Source of the DNA: an uncultured Schlesneria sp.
GTDB lineage: Bacteria > Planctomycetota > Planctomycetia > Planctomycetales > Planctomycetaceae
Direction of reading: 5' to 3'
Assembly: GCA_903834925.1 (NCBI GenBank)
Contig: CAILLA010000266.1
Coordinates: 1 to 57,257 of the forward strand
Length of the DNA stretch: 57,257 bases
Made by a program: the position numbers and the translations under genes. The notes under the pieces were generated by a model. That model saw only the letters and a list, made by a program, of their open reading frames with translations. It had not been told where the DNA came from and ran no database searches. Below, piece after piece: positions 17,515 to 25,519 of this stretch; the stretch's first letter is position 1; each line of letters begins with the position of its first letter.

Positions 17515-18038
17515 TGAAGTCCTCCTACCGTGGCCCAGACCCGTCCTTTACATTCTCCGGTGCGAGTGCGTCCAAACCACTTCGTCCAATAGCGAATCCC
17601 GTTGAGTGTCACTGCGGAATAGTCAGGATGCTCAGGCGGAAAGATAAAAATAGGGTAAGCGTCGCATTCGTAATTTGTTTTCATTTTGGGACCCCGCAAT
17701 AATGCGACGACCGGATTCAGTTTCGATTCATCATTAAACAGTTCATCGGCCTTCGGAACCTCTACTGCCAAGTCGATGTCGCCTGGATCGTTCTTAGTCG
17801 TAGTGAAACTTCCGTTAAGCAGTTGCCGCGCACTGTCAGGCAATCCCGCGTCCTTAAGTGCGCTTCGATGACGATTCCACCCGTTGTAAATCGTTGTTCT
17901 CCGCACAGAGCCGTTTACAAATCTCGCCTCAAAATCAGTTCGGGACGGAAAAAAATCGCCATTTGGGAGGGCTGTTGAGGCATCGAAGTCAGGTAACGGT
18001 GTTGATTGAATGTTGGGTAAGCTGTCAAGTGATTCCAT
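17511..18038 (-). CDS. Nucleotidyltransferase-fold protein (DUF6932-like)
   Basis: A 175-aa protein. The ATG at 18038 is chosen because AGGAAA lies a few bases upstream; an earlier ATG at 18068 is possible. The core motif is G76-S77 followed by D87-x-D89 (LLNGSFTTTKNDPGDIDLAV), the hGS-x(9-11)-DxD signature of polymerase-beta-type nucleotidyltransferases. A possible third carboxylate is E124 or D126 (YECDAYPIF). The C-terminal block RYWTKWFGRTRTGECKG resembles DUF6932 proteins. It probably transfers a nucleotide to a protein, RNA or small molecule; the substrate is unknown. It is coupled to the two-TM protein downstream, an arrangement seen in conflict systems and toxin-antitoxin-like modules. 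Confidence 0.65.
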   Translation of the reverse strand: MESLDSLPNIQSTPLPDFDASTALPNGDFFPSRTDFEARFVNGSVRRTTIYNGWNRHRSALKDAGLPDSARQLLNGSFTTTKNDPGDIDLAVEVPKADELFNDESKLNPVVALLRGPKMKTNYECDAYPIFIFPPEHPDYSAVTLNGIRYWTKWFGRTRTGECKGRVWATVGGLQ

Positions 18039-18339
18039 TTCCAATTTCCTGACACTTGAACTAATCATTATCCACGATTTAGCGCGGGTAATGCCAAATA
18101 TTCAAGAATATTCGCTATATCAGCGGCTTTTCAGCCGTCGCAATATATCAGGATACTGTCGCGACATCGTTTTGCAAGCGGTTTTCGGCGTAAATGTGGT
18201 TGATTTTGAATCGCTATATATTTTCGTTCACGCTCAGGGGAGTCTGTCCTCGGGGACACAGCCCTTTTCAAGAACGAGACAATGGGTTTGGGCCGAAAGA
18301 TTTCAATGAAATTCTCCTAAGACCAATATGGAAAATGGT

Positions 18340-18702
18340 TTATATGCTTGGCTGCGTGAGCGTTTCGTCATTGTGCGGGAAGTTCAAGGTCGTCGGTACC
18401 AGCAAGATCTTGCCCGGCACCACGAACGCCCACCACGTGAATCTATTGCCGACAATGACAAAAAGTGAGCGATAGACTCGACCACTGCGCGTTTTGAAGA
18501 GAAATTGACGGAGATCAATGCCAAGTTTTTCTGCCTCTGGAGCGATCCCACATCCCTCTGCCTGAATCAGCAATGAATGCAGCGATATTAAGTAGGCGTG
18601 ATACCACCGAACTGCGCCGTCTTTGGACCGCTTAGCCAGCCATTCAAAGATCGTGTCCACATCTTTTTCGGTCCGCCCTGACACTCGGACCTCTAAGGTC
18701 AT
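18340..18702 (-). CDS. RelE/ParE-family toxin (HigB/YafQ-like size)
   Basis: A 120-aa protein starting at ATG 18702, which overlaps the TGA of the antitoxin frame (ATGA). The sequence begins MTLEVRVSGRTEKDVDTIFEWL, typical of the ParE N-terminal strand and helix, and later has FLFKTRSGRVYRSLFVIVGNRFTWWAFVVPG, matching the central sheet of ParE toxins. The frame is full length. The antitoxin upstream is interrupted by a stop, so the toxin is either inactive, poorly expressed because coupling is lost, or controlled by a fragment of the antitoxin. Confidence 0.75.
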   Translation of the reverse strand: MTLEVRVSGRTEKDVDTIFEWLAKRSKDGAVRWYHAYLISLHSLLIQAEGCGIAPEAEKLGIDLRQFLFKTRSGRVYRSLFVIVGNRFTWWAFVVPGKILLVPTTLNFPHNDETLTQPSI

Positions 18703-18938
18703 ACCGCCCCTTCAATACCATGCCGCTGACGGAAATCGCGGTCAAACGCGTCCAACGTTTTCGTCCGTCCCGCAGCCACGTCTTCCAATCCTTCGCGGAT
18801 TGCGGCTAGCGTTTCTTATTCCTGTCGCCAGAGAGCGAGGGCTTCTTCAGGAGACATCAAGACGATGGCTTCGGACGCCAACTTCCTTTCCACAAATTTG
18901 TGAAAGCTTTCTAGTCCAGTCGGTTGAGTGAGATTCAT
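18699..18938 (-). pseudogene. Antitoxin gene with internal TAA stop
   Basis: From ATG 18938 the frame reads MNLTQPTGLESFHKFVERKL and continues to ALALWRQE, then TAA at 18818-18816 (codon 41). It then continues in the same frame as ETLAAIREGLEDVAAGRTKT to GIEGAV and a TGA that overlaps the toxin start. The uninterrupted reading after the stop, the antitoxin-like length (79 aa) and the ATGA overlap all indicate a single nonsense change in a once normal antitoxin. A sequencing error is the main alternative. Confidence 0.75.
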
Positions 18939-19358
18939 CGGTGGCCTCGCAGGCGTTGATTTTGGTCAACTTACAGTAGCATAGCTTGCAAACGCTGTCA
19001 AAAAGATCCGCTGATCCAGGCGGTGTTTCCGTATTTGCATCCGGGTTCCCAGTGAAGGTAATTGTATGCTCGCCAATCGGGACGATTCACCGATCACGGG
19101 AGCAGAATGATGACGACGGAAAACGCGACGACCGCTTTACCCGGGTTGGAAGCCAATTCCTCTGCCGGGGTTCTTTGCCAGAAACCGCTCGATTTCACTC
19201 ACTTCAGCGGGAGACAACTGCCAAGCTTCCGGGGAGACAACTTTTTTGTCGAAAAAGCGGTCTTCCCGACGTGTGACGATTTGGGTGATTGACTAAATAT
19301 TGAATATCATCGGAGAAGCCACCCCTGGTGACGTCGTTAATCGGGTTCAACAGCCTCG
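18939..19358. other. Intergenic region with no intact gene
   Basis: The part next to 18938 should hold the promoter of the antitoxin/toxin pair. A short palindrome cttttttgtcgaaaaag at about 19249-19265 is nearly repeated at 15073-15089 (ctttttttgtcgaaaaag), each followed by a similar tail, so it is a second small repeat family. From about 19296 the sequence matches the region upstream of the antitoxin at 16463. Confidence 0.5.
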
Positions 19359-19427
19359 TCGTTTCACAATTGGAACGACGTTCGAGAGGAACTCGACGGA
19401 ATCATCGCACGGTTCGACCAACCATGA
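19359..19427 (+). pseudogene. 3' end of an addiction-module antitoxin (locus 2)
   Basis: The frame reads SFHNWNDVREELDGIIARFD then QP and a TGA overlapping the toxin ATG at 19424. It matches the last 22 codons of the antitoxin at 16463-16702. The 5' part is absent: sequence matching the region upstream of locus 1 (cgtcgttaatcggattcaac in locus 1) joins directly to the 3' part at ctcgtcgt. Confidence 0.75.
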
Positions 19428-19678
19428 TTGTCTCCTTTGATCCGGCAGCACTCGAGGAGATCGTTGAAGTCGTCGAATGGTACGTGCAACATGATTCGAA
19501 AGTGGCACGGCGATTCCTTGCGGCCGTCGATGCCGCGATGACTGAAGTCACGGTCTTTCCCGACGGTCTGCTTTGCCTGGTGGGCAATGTGCGTTTGAGA
19601 CAAAATACGGCAAAAGAGTGTCACGGTTTTACCGTCTTCGGTAAGGCCGTGCTCTTCGGAAACGTTATAGAACGATGA
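19424..19678 (+). pseudogene. RelE/ParE-family toxin (locus 2) with 3' end replaced by a palindromic repeat
   Basis: An open frame of 84 codons begins MIVSFDPAALEEIVEVVEWY and continues VQHDSKVARRFLAAVDAAMT, a standard ParE-family N-terminal half. From about codon 65 (19618) the sequence is the palindromic repeat described at 19618-19716, which encodes an unrelated tail (CHGFTVFGKAVLFGNVIER). The core strands that normally end the toxin are missing, so it is very probably inactive. Its antitoxin is also truncated. Confidence 0.75.
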
Positions 19679-19716
19679 AGACACGGCCTTGTCGAAGACT
19701 CTAAAACCGTGGCACC
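19618..19716. repeat. REPIN/MITE-like palindrome, copy A
   Basis: A palindrome of about 99 bp. Left arm starts gtgtcacggttttaccgtc and right arm ends ctctaaaaccgtggcacc. It is the same family and orientation as the copy at 52342-52441, and in inverse orientation to the copy at 41587-41680. It overlaps the end of the locus 2 toxin frame. Confidence 0.85.
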
Positions 19717-20039
19717 CAATGTCTCGACCGCCGGGCGTTGCAGAGACAGTCCGTTCGGTAACTCAATGACATTCGGATGTGGTGAAGATGCATCACGGCA
19801 TTGTCTTAACCGCAAAGCGGTGTAGGAATACAGCCCGGGGTTTCAACCCCGGGAAAGGTCCGAATCAGACGATGATTAGCCCTGATAAGGGCGCAGGAAT
19901 CTTGCGGCAGGTCCCGTGATGCCCCGGATGGGATGATCACAAACGAACGGTTTGCTGGTTGAGCCTTGAATGGATTTCCCGCAGCACCGTAAGGTTGCTC
20001 TTGCGCTCCTTTGGAATCGATAACACACCAGTTGCCAAC
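19717..20039. other. Intergenic repeats with several hairpins
   Basis: There are hairpins at 19809-19821 (accgc/gcggt), 19834-19853 (cccgggg/ccccggg) and about 19876-19889 (gccct/agggc). No coding frame is convincing. These GC-rich palindromes look like the dispersed repeats common in planctomycete intergenic DNA. The first two could also act as a terminator-like structure for the hypothetical gene ending at 20040 on the minus strand. Confidence 0.5.
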
Positions 20040-20735
20040 TCAGATTCCTTGGCTTTCGTCTTCCAAGGCTCTTTGACGCTGTGTATCGCGCCGCGTTTCC
20101 GCAGTCCCTTCAGGCTCACGGATGTCGCCGCTGAAGACGCCAATCACGTCAGAGACACGGAACAATCCAACAAGAACCTCGCCGCGATCCGTGCGCGATA
20201 GAATGCCGTACGAACCGTTGTCGGTTTGGTTCGAGGCGTTCTGGAGATACTTTAGCGAGTGGCCAAACACCGTGACGGTTCGCTTGTCACGCAACAGCAC
20301 GGTAAACCGGTTCCCGTCACTGGCTGAGCTACTGGAGAACCGCTTTTCCAGATGTTGATCGGAAGGGGTGTTAGTGAATGACACAAAACAGGTCGATGGC
20401 GGGACAACCTTCTCCGAACCCTGCGAAACTGGCGGCAACACGGCAATGTTTGCCTCACCTCTGTAGGGAGTCACCGACTCGGGGTGCTGCTCGCTGCAGA
20501 TCGCAACGATCCTCGCCAATGCGGCACGGAATACCGACTTCGGGACCGGAATATCGAGCGATTCCTGGGGATTTGCTCCGAGCCTGTGGATGGCACAGTG
20601 GCCGTCTTGGAAGTTGATTCGGAGTTGGTAGAGCCGACAGAGGCCCAGCAAGTCATCGACCAGCCCTACAACCCCACGGGGCGTTGGTTGGAATGCCGTA
20701 TGGACACGTTCAGCAAAAAGGTTGGAGTGAATCAT
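20040..20735 (-). CDS. Hypothetical protein, third gene of an island operon
   Basis: A 231-aa protein from ATG 20735 with GGAG 7 nt upstream. It is soluble, with no signal peptide or TM helix. I do not recognise a family. The N-terminal half (VVGLVDDLLGLCRLYQLRIN) is helical and the middle has a beta-rich stretch (RFTVLLRDKRTVTVFGHSLK). The C-terminal 30 residues are polar and low in complexity. The original stop of the upstream ART-like gene overlapped its start (ATGA), so the two were once translationally coupled. Confidence 0.5.
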   Translation of the reverse strand: MIHSNLFAERVHTAFQPTPRGVVGLVDDLLGLCRLYQLRINFQDGHCAIHRLGANPQESLDIPVPKSVFRAALARIVAICSEQHPESVTPYRGEANIAVLPPVSQGSEKVVPPSTCFVSFTNTPSDQHLEKRFSSSSASDGNRFTVLLRDKRTVTVFGHSLKYLQNASNQTDNGSYGILSRTDRGEVLVGLFRVSDVIGVFSGDIREPEGTAETRRDTQRQRALEDESQGI

Positions 20736-20788
20736 GTGAGGCTCCGAATCAGTGCCGAACTCGTGATTTGCGGCCAGGCAGCCACAAG

Positions 20789-21106
20789 TTATTCAAGCCC
20801 CGACCCAGGATCAAACTGCACAAAAGGCCCTTGGCTTGCCGGAAACCAATCGGTCGCGGCCTTCTGAACGATCTCGTCGGGCACTTGCAATACTATACTA
20901 TTAACTGGCCCGCCTTCGTCGGGGAACTCCCTCGCCTTGCCATGGGCATAATCCTCAGGATCACCGAAAAGGAACGGGCCGTGATCAAGATACATTGAGA
21001 AACCGTCTTCGGTTGCCTGCCCGCCGGGTTCGCGGAAATGCGGGTCTGGCCCGTGAGCAAGAATTTGCTCAGCCCGCCGACGAGTCGTCCCGTGAAGCAA
21101 GATCAT
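20789..21106 (-). CDS. Small HGTT-motif protein, possibly ADP-ribosyltransferase-like, shortened by a TAA
   Basis: A 105-aa protein from ATG 21106. It begins MILLHGTTRRRAEQILAHG, which resembles the first strand and following helix of ADP-ribosyltransferase-fold proteins (H-G-T/S). It continues with a GFSMYLDHGPFLFGDPEDYA block and a PFVQFDPGSGLE end. After TAA at 20791-20789 the same frame reads LVAAWPQITSSALIRSLT and ends in a TGA at 20734-20732 that overlaps the next gene's ATG. The original product was therefore probably about 19 residues longer. The ART assignment is weak; no catalytic Glu is obvious. Confidence 0.5.
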   Translation of the reverse strand: MILLHGTTRRRAEQILAHGPDPHFREPGGQATEDGFSMYLDHGPFLFGDPEDYAHGKAREFPDEGGPVNSIVLQVPDEIVQKAATDWFPASQGPFVQFDPGSGLE

Positions 21107-21143
21107 GGAGGAGCACCATTACCACTCGATACACACCGGACGC

Positions 21144-21917
21144 TTACAGACTCGGGAACGACCACCACCTTGTGCGACCGGTCAGAAGTCGTCCGACTTC
21201 GCGGTCATTTTGAGCCGATTTCCAGTCAGACTGACGTCGGCCGCTCTTGTAGATGATGTCGGTCACGCAAAGATCGCAATGATTATCGTTGTCTGCCGGG
21301 GCGAGATCCGACTGAGGCGGCCTTACTACGGAGCAACTTGAAATGGACTCAATCGGAATCGTCTGCCAGGGAACACAGCGGGTTCTAAGTTGACTACTGC
21401 CATCGGGACCGGGGGCGAATTCCTGAGTCATGCAATTTGACAGCATCAGTCCGTCCTGCCCCATACCGGAAAGGATTGCGTTATAAGCCTGATCTGATTC
21501 ATCAAGAAGCGCGACCTGTGTACCGGATGGAATTTCGGCCAGCTTCTGCTCCAGTTCAACTGGTGAGCATTTCTGGCGACTCATTGCCGAATCAATCGGC
21601 GGTTCGAACCAGCGCTGAATTCGACCACTGCCAAACTCGAACCCGTCTACAGTGAAGTCGTCGGCCTGATATTTCATTCCTTTCGGAGCGAATTTGTCTG
21701 AAGGGGGGGCCGCAATTGAATAGTGAGAGATTTGAGACGTCTCGACGATTTGAAACGGCGAGTGGTTTTTCCTGGCATATTTTTGACCGTCGCGAAGGAC
21801 AAGAACTTCGGTTGACATGCTGTTCACCAGCACTAACTTCCCGGGTTCTTTGCGCAGCAGTGTTCCCTGAATTGGCTGATTCAGAGCGGTGATGCTGACA
21901 TACGTCAATGGGGACAC
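21144..21917 (-). CDS. Hypothetical protein, 5' end apparently lost
   Basis: The best available start is a GTG at 21917 (257 aa), but the frame is open upstream to 22070. It encodes a hydrophobic segment (VISLTSIAAATWSL) and then QENFRRNRLSRSKLAYNS, typical of a signal anchor followed by a cytoplasmic or periplasmic stalk. No ATG exists upstream before the in-frame TAA at 22073-22071. The body is soluble and contains DNDNHCDLCVTDIIYKSGRR near the C-terminus. The family is not recognised. It lies 37 bp upstream of the ART-like gene on the same strand. Probably a pseudogene or a gene needing a non-standard start. Confidence 0.45.
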   Translation of the reverse strand: MSPLTYVSITALNQPIQGTLLRKEPGKLVLVNSMSTEVLVLRDGQKYARKNHSPFQIVETSQISHYSIAAPPSDKFAPKGMKYQADDFTVDGFEFGSGRIQRWFEPPIDSAMSRQKCSPVELEQKLAEIPSGTQVALLDESDQAYNAILSGMGQDGLMLSNCMTQEFAPGPDGSSQLRTRCVPWQTIPIESISSCSVVRPPQSDLAPADNDNHCDLCVTDIIYKSGRRQSDWKSAQNDREVGRLLTGRTRWWSFPSL

Positions 21918-22273
21918 AGCACGTTCATCATAACGAGCGTTTTCGATTGCCGAAGAATTGTACGCTAACTTGCTTCTGCTGAGACGGTTACGACGGAAGT
22001 TTTCCTGAAGGGACCAAGTCGCCGCAGCAATCGAAGTCAGCGAAATGACGAAAGGGCTGTGTCCCCATGATTATCTACTCCCTCGCGCTGGTCAACTGGC
22101 CGTCGTCGCCGATTACGTAAATCCACGAATTTTTTTGTGTGGTATCGAGGTTCTCCGTCCAATCGGAAGTTCGACGCATTCCTCCCTTTCTCACGAATGG
22201 GCATTACTTTCGATGTCCAATAATCGTGATCATGAACGCTCTGAAGCCGAACCGTTGACCTGTACCAGCGCGG

Positions 22274-24215
22274 TCAGCCCGAAACGGTGATATATTGTGT
22301 TTCGGAATAACTGTTCTTCTCATCGTTGACAGTGACCGTGGCGACGCGCGTGATCGACGTGTTTGGTTTGCCAGCGACATCCTGGAATGCGACAGTTTGC
22401 AAGAACGCCTGGTAGTCTGCTGCCGTGGCGACACCTGTGATCGTTAGGGTCGCAGTCTGTCCTATGAGATCCTGCGTGAACGTATGCTGCAGCCCGACGG
22501 TGTTGAAGAACGAAACCCGATCCTCAGGCTGAAAGTTCGCGAATAAAACGGTGGCACTCAGGACTTTTTGGCCTTGCGGAACAGCGACGACCAGATTCGC
22601 GGCAATCGGCGGCGGTGACGAACCGGAAACAAAAGTTGTGGTTCCATTCAATCCCGATATCAGCCCGTTCACAACAATCGTTTCGGATGCCGAATTGATA
22701 TTTATGCCATCGTTGACGGTCAACGTCACAGCTCGCGCCAGCGAGGTGTTCGGGTTTCCAGCAACATCCTGGAAGACGACCGATTGCAATAGAGTCTGGT
22801 AGTCTGCAGCCGTGGCGGCACCCGTGATCCTTAAGGTTGCAGTCTGTCCCACGGGATCTTGCGTGAACATATGCTGCAGTCCAACCGAATTGTAGAACGA
22901 AACCCGATCCTCAGGCTGAAAGTTCGTGAATAAAAGGGTGTCGCTCAGGACTTGTTGCCCTTGCGGCGCGGCAATGAACAGATTCGGAGCGATTGAAAGA
23001 GGTGATGCACCTTGCACGAATGTGGTCGTACTGTTTAACCCCATAACAAGCCCGTTCACAAAAATCGTTTCGGATGCCGAATGGATGCTAATGCCATCGT
23101 TGACGGTCAACATCACAGCTCGTGCCAGCGAGGTGTTTGGATTACCAGACACATCCTGGAAAACGACGGATCGCAATACCGTCTGGTAATCTGCCGCCGA
23201 GGCGGCACCGGTGATTCTTAAGGTTGCAGTCTGTCCCACGGGATCCTGCGTAAACGTATGCTGAAGTCCAACTGAATTGTAAAACGAAACCCGATCCTCA
23301 GGCAGAAAGTTCGTGAATAAAACTGTGGCGCTCAGGACTTGTTGCCCTTGCGGCGCGGCAACGACCAGATTGGGAGCAATCGAAAGGGGTGGCGTACTTT
23401 CAATATAGGTTGTCGAATTGTTCAACCCCGTCACAAGCCCATTGACAATAATCTGATTTGTCTCCGAATTAATGTTGACGCCGTCATTAACCGTGAATGT
23501 AAAGGTTCGCACAGTTGAGGTGTTGGGATTACCAGCCACATCCTGGAAAACGATGGACCGCAATAACGTCTTGTAATCTGCCGCCGAGGCTGCGCCAGAG
23601 ATCGTCAATGTGGCCGTTTGAGCAACAGCGTCCTCAGTGAAGGTATGCTGCAGCCCAACCGAATTGAAAAACGAAACCCGATCCTCCGGTAGCCAGTTGG
23701 CGAATGAGACCGTGATGCTGTTGATCAGATGGCCACTCGGAACGTTAATATTGACGTTCGGGGCAAGCGGCGTGGGGGGTGTACCGCTGACAAAGTTGAT
23801 TGTCCCGCTCAATCCCGACAGGACTTTAGCGACATTGAGAGTTTGAGTTCCTGTCGTGAAGTGCTTCCCGTCGACGGTCAACGAAAAGGTGGCCGTTCGA
23901 GTTGCCGACGTGTTGGGATTACCCGCGACGTCCTGGTATGTCAAAGATTTTAATACCGTCTGATATTGCTCTGCAGTTGCGGACCCAAAAGCTGAGTATC
24001 CCGAAAACGTCAAGGTTGCGGTATTTGCTGCAAGATCTTGCGTGAATGTGTGCTGAAATCCGTAGGGGTTTAAGTACGAGACTCGATCCTCGGGTTGCCA
24101 GTTGTTGAATGTGACAGTGCCACTGACGATATTCTGGTTAATGGGTGTTGTGACGATCAGGTCCGGGGCGATCGGCAACGGTGCTGAACCGCGCACGAAA
24201 GTCTTGGTTTGGTTG
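22274..24215 (-). repeat. 387-bp tandem coding repeats
   Basis: Five units encode the cadherin-like repeats. The DNA motif ctcagga followed by cttgttgcccttgcggc (or a close variant) recurs at 22557, 22944 and 23331, an exact 387-bp period (129 codons). The three units nearest the 3' end of the gene are almost identical in DNA, while the two 5' units are more diverged. Confidence 0.85.
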
Positions 24216-25519
24216 AGGCATGATATCGTCGGTGAGGGTTGTTGCACGAACCGTTGCGACACAATTCCATTCCGAAAGCTCCCCACTGCGCTACCCTGCC
24301 AGACGACGACGATATCCCCTGAGGGATCCATTGCGACAACGGGATTGCCATACTTGCCAGCACTTTCTGATCCAATGTCATAGAGATGTGTCGATCCAGC
24401 AAACGCGTTTGGTTCATAATAATTTGTGTCAAAGTAGCTCCAGCCCTGGATGAAACCTTGATCGTCATACGCCAGGACAAAATCGCCCGCCGCATCCATG
24501 GTCACCCCGGAACTACCGACTCCGCGCGTCCCAGCGACAAACAGATTGTTGTTCGCGGCATCATAAAGATAGAAGTCAGTTTCGGGGCCGAAGTTCGGTG
24601 GGGGATAGTCAACTAACGCGGCCATGAGAATATCATCCGCGGCATCGATGGCCACTGCAGGATTTGATAAAATGACGTCGGGTCCGTAATTGCTTTCAGA
24701 GATTTGGCTTCCCTTTGCTGTGCCGTTCGCGTTGAAACGTTGTGCAAACAATGCTGCATTCGTAACACCAGCGTTAAGCGGTGCACCAGATCCAGGATTA
24801 GGATTACCGAGATAGCTAGTCCAATCGATGACAAAATCTCCTGTTGAGTTCATCGCCACTGATGAGCCGGTGCAGACGCGTCCGGCCCCAACGTGAATGA
24901 GCGGCCCCTGCGATATTCCTGCGGCGTTGTAGCGTTGAGCTGTGACACCGCCCGTCGAAAGATCTGCTGACCAGGCAATGACAAAGTTCCCCGACGCATC
25001 CATCGCCACTTTGGGGATACCGTAAGTCGCAGCGGGGCCAACCATGAATTCGCCCCCTTGTTTAATCCCGGACGCATTAAATCGCTGTGCGAAGATATCG
25101 GGACCATTCGAATAAGCGATTACGAAATCCCCGAACGAATCCATCGCCACGACAGGAGCGCTTTGAATCCCAGTCGTCGTTGTATTGACCTGGAACTCAC
25201 CCCCTTGCGCGACGCCAGAAACGTTGTATCGTTGCGCGTAGATCGCTTCGACGCCCTGAACCGAGTTCGCCCAGGTGACGACGTAATCTCCAGAGAGATC
25301 CATTGCCACGGCGGGACTGGTTTGAATGTTAAGCGTCTGAGTGTTGACTTGCGTGACCGGTCCGACAGCTACGGCTTGTGTCAGCAGCCGCCTCGGTTCC
25401 AACTGTTCCACCATGGCCGACTTGATCGTCGTCGAATATCGTTTCCGGCGAAGCACATGGCGTGATTGGAGATTTGTCACTTGTCGAAACAACGTCGTCA
25501 ACCAAGATCTCAGACGCAT
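22274..25519 (-). CDS. LEPR-XLL repeat protein with five cadherin-like repeats
   Basis: A protein of about 1081 aa. The ATG at 25519 (MRLRSWLTTLFRQ) is chosen for AAAGGTG 6 nt upstream; the frame is open to 25678. LEPRRLLT lies at residues 40-47 after a basic leader, exactly as in the giant protein at 1-8406. Next come about seven repeats of VAMD-x2-GDFVI-x-W and YAQRYN type (about 60-430), then five cadherin-like repeats of about 129 residues each with EDRVSFYNSVGLQHTFTQD, ITGAASAADYQTLLRSVVFQ and DVAGNPNTS, ending at ITVSG. Probably exported and surface-attached. It has no RTX tail and no protease motif, so it resembles a shorter paralogue of the first protein. Confidence 0.9.
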   Translation of the reverse strand: MRLRSWLTTLFRQVTNLQSRHVLRRKRYSTTIKSAMVEQLEPRRLLTQAVAVGPVTQVNTQTLNIQTSPAVAMDLSGDYVVTWANSVQGVEAIYAQRYNVSGVAQGGEFQVNTTTTGIQSAPVVAMDSFGDFVIAYSNGPDIFAQRFNASGIKQGGEFMVGPAATYGIPKVAMDASGNFVIAWSADLSTGGVTAQRYNAAGISQGPLIHVGAGRVCTGSSVAMNSTGDFVIDWTSYLGNPNPGSGAPLNAGVTNAALFAQRFNANGTAKGSQISESNYGPDVILSNPAVAIDAADDILMAALVDYPPPNFGPETDFYLYDAANNNLFVAGTRGVGSSGVTMDAAGDFVLAYDDQGFIQGWSYFDTNYYEPNAFAGSTHLYDIGSESAGKYGNPVVAMDPSGDIVVVWQGSAVGSFRNGIVSQRFVQQPSPTISCLNQTKTFVRGSAPLPIAPDLIVTTPINQNIVSGTVTFNNWQPEDRVSYLNPYGFQHTFTQDLAANTATLTFSGYSAFGSATAEQYQTVLKSLTYQDVAGNPNTSATRTATFSLTVDGKHFTTGTQTLNVAKVLSGLSGTINFVSGTPPTPLAPNVNINVPSGHLINSITVSFANWLPEDRVSFFNSVGLQHTFTEDAVAQTATLTISGAASAADYKTLLRSIVFQDVAGNPNTSTVRTFTFTVNDGVNINSETNQIIVNGLVTGLNNSTTYIESTPPLSIAPNLVVAAPQGQQVLSATVLFTNFLPEDRVSFYNSVGLQHTFTQDPVGQTATLRITGAASAADYQTVLRSVVFQDVSGNPNTSLARAVMLTVNDGISIHSASETIFVNGLVMGLNSTTTFVQGASPLSIAPNLFIAAPQGQQVLSDTLLFTNFQPEDRVSFYNSVGLQHMFTQDPVGQTATLRITGAATAADYQTLLQSVVFQDVAGNPNTSLARAVTLTVNDGININSASETIVVNGLISGLNGTTTFVSGSSPPPIAANLVVAVPQGQKVLSATVLFANFQPEDRVSFFNTVGLQHTFTQDLIGQTATLTITGVATAADYQAFLQTVAFQDVAGKPNTSITRVATVTVNDEKNSYSETQYITVSG

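Noticed and set aside
18699-21106. Alternative genetic code with TAA as sense
   Set aside because: TAA ends other genes normally here (for example the sigma factor at 11402), and the core genes have no internal TAA. Local nonsense mutations explain the data better.
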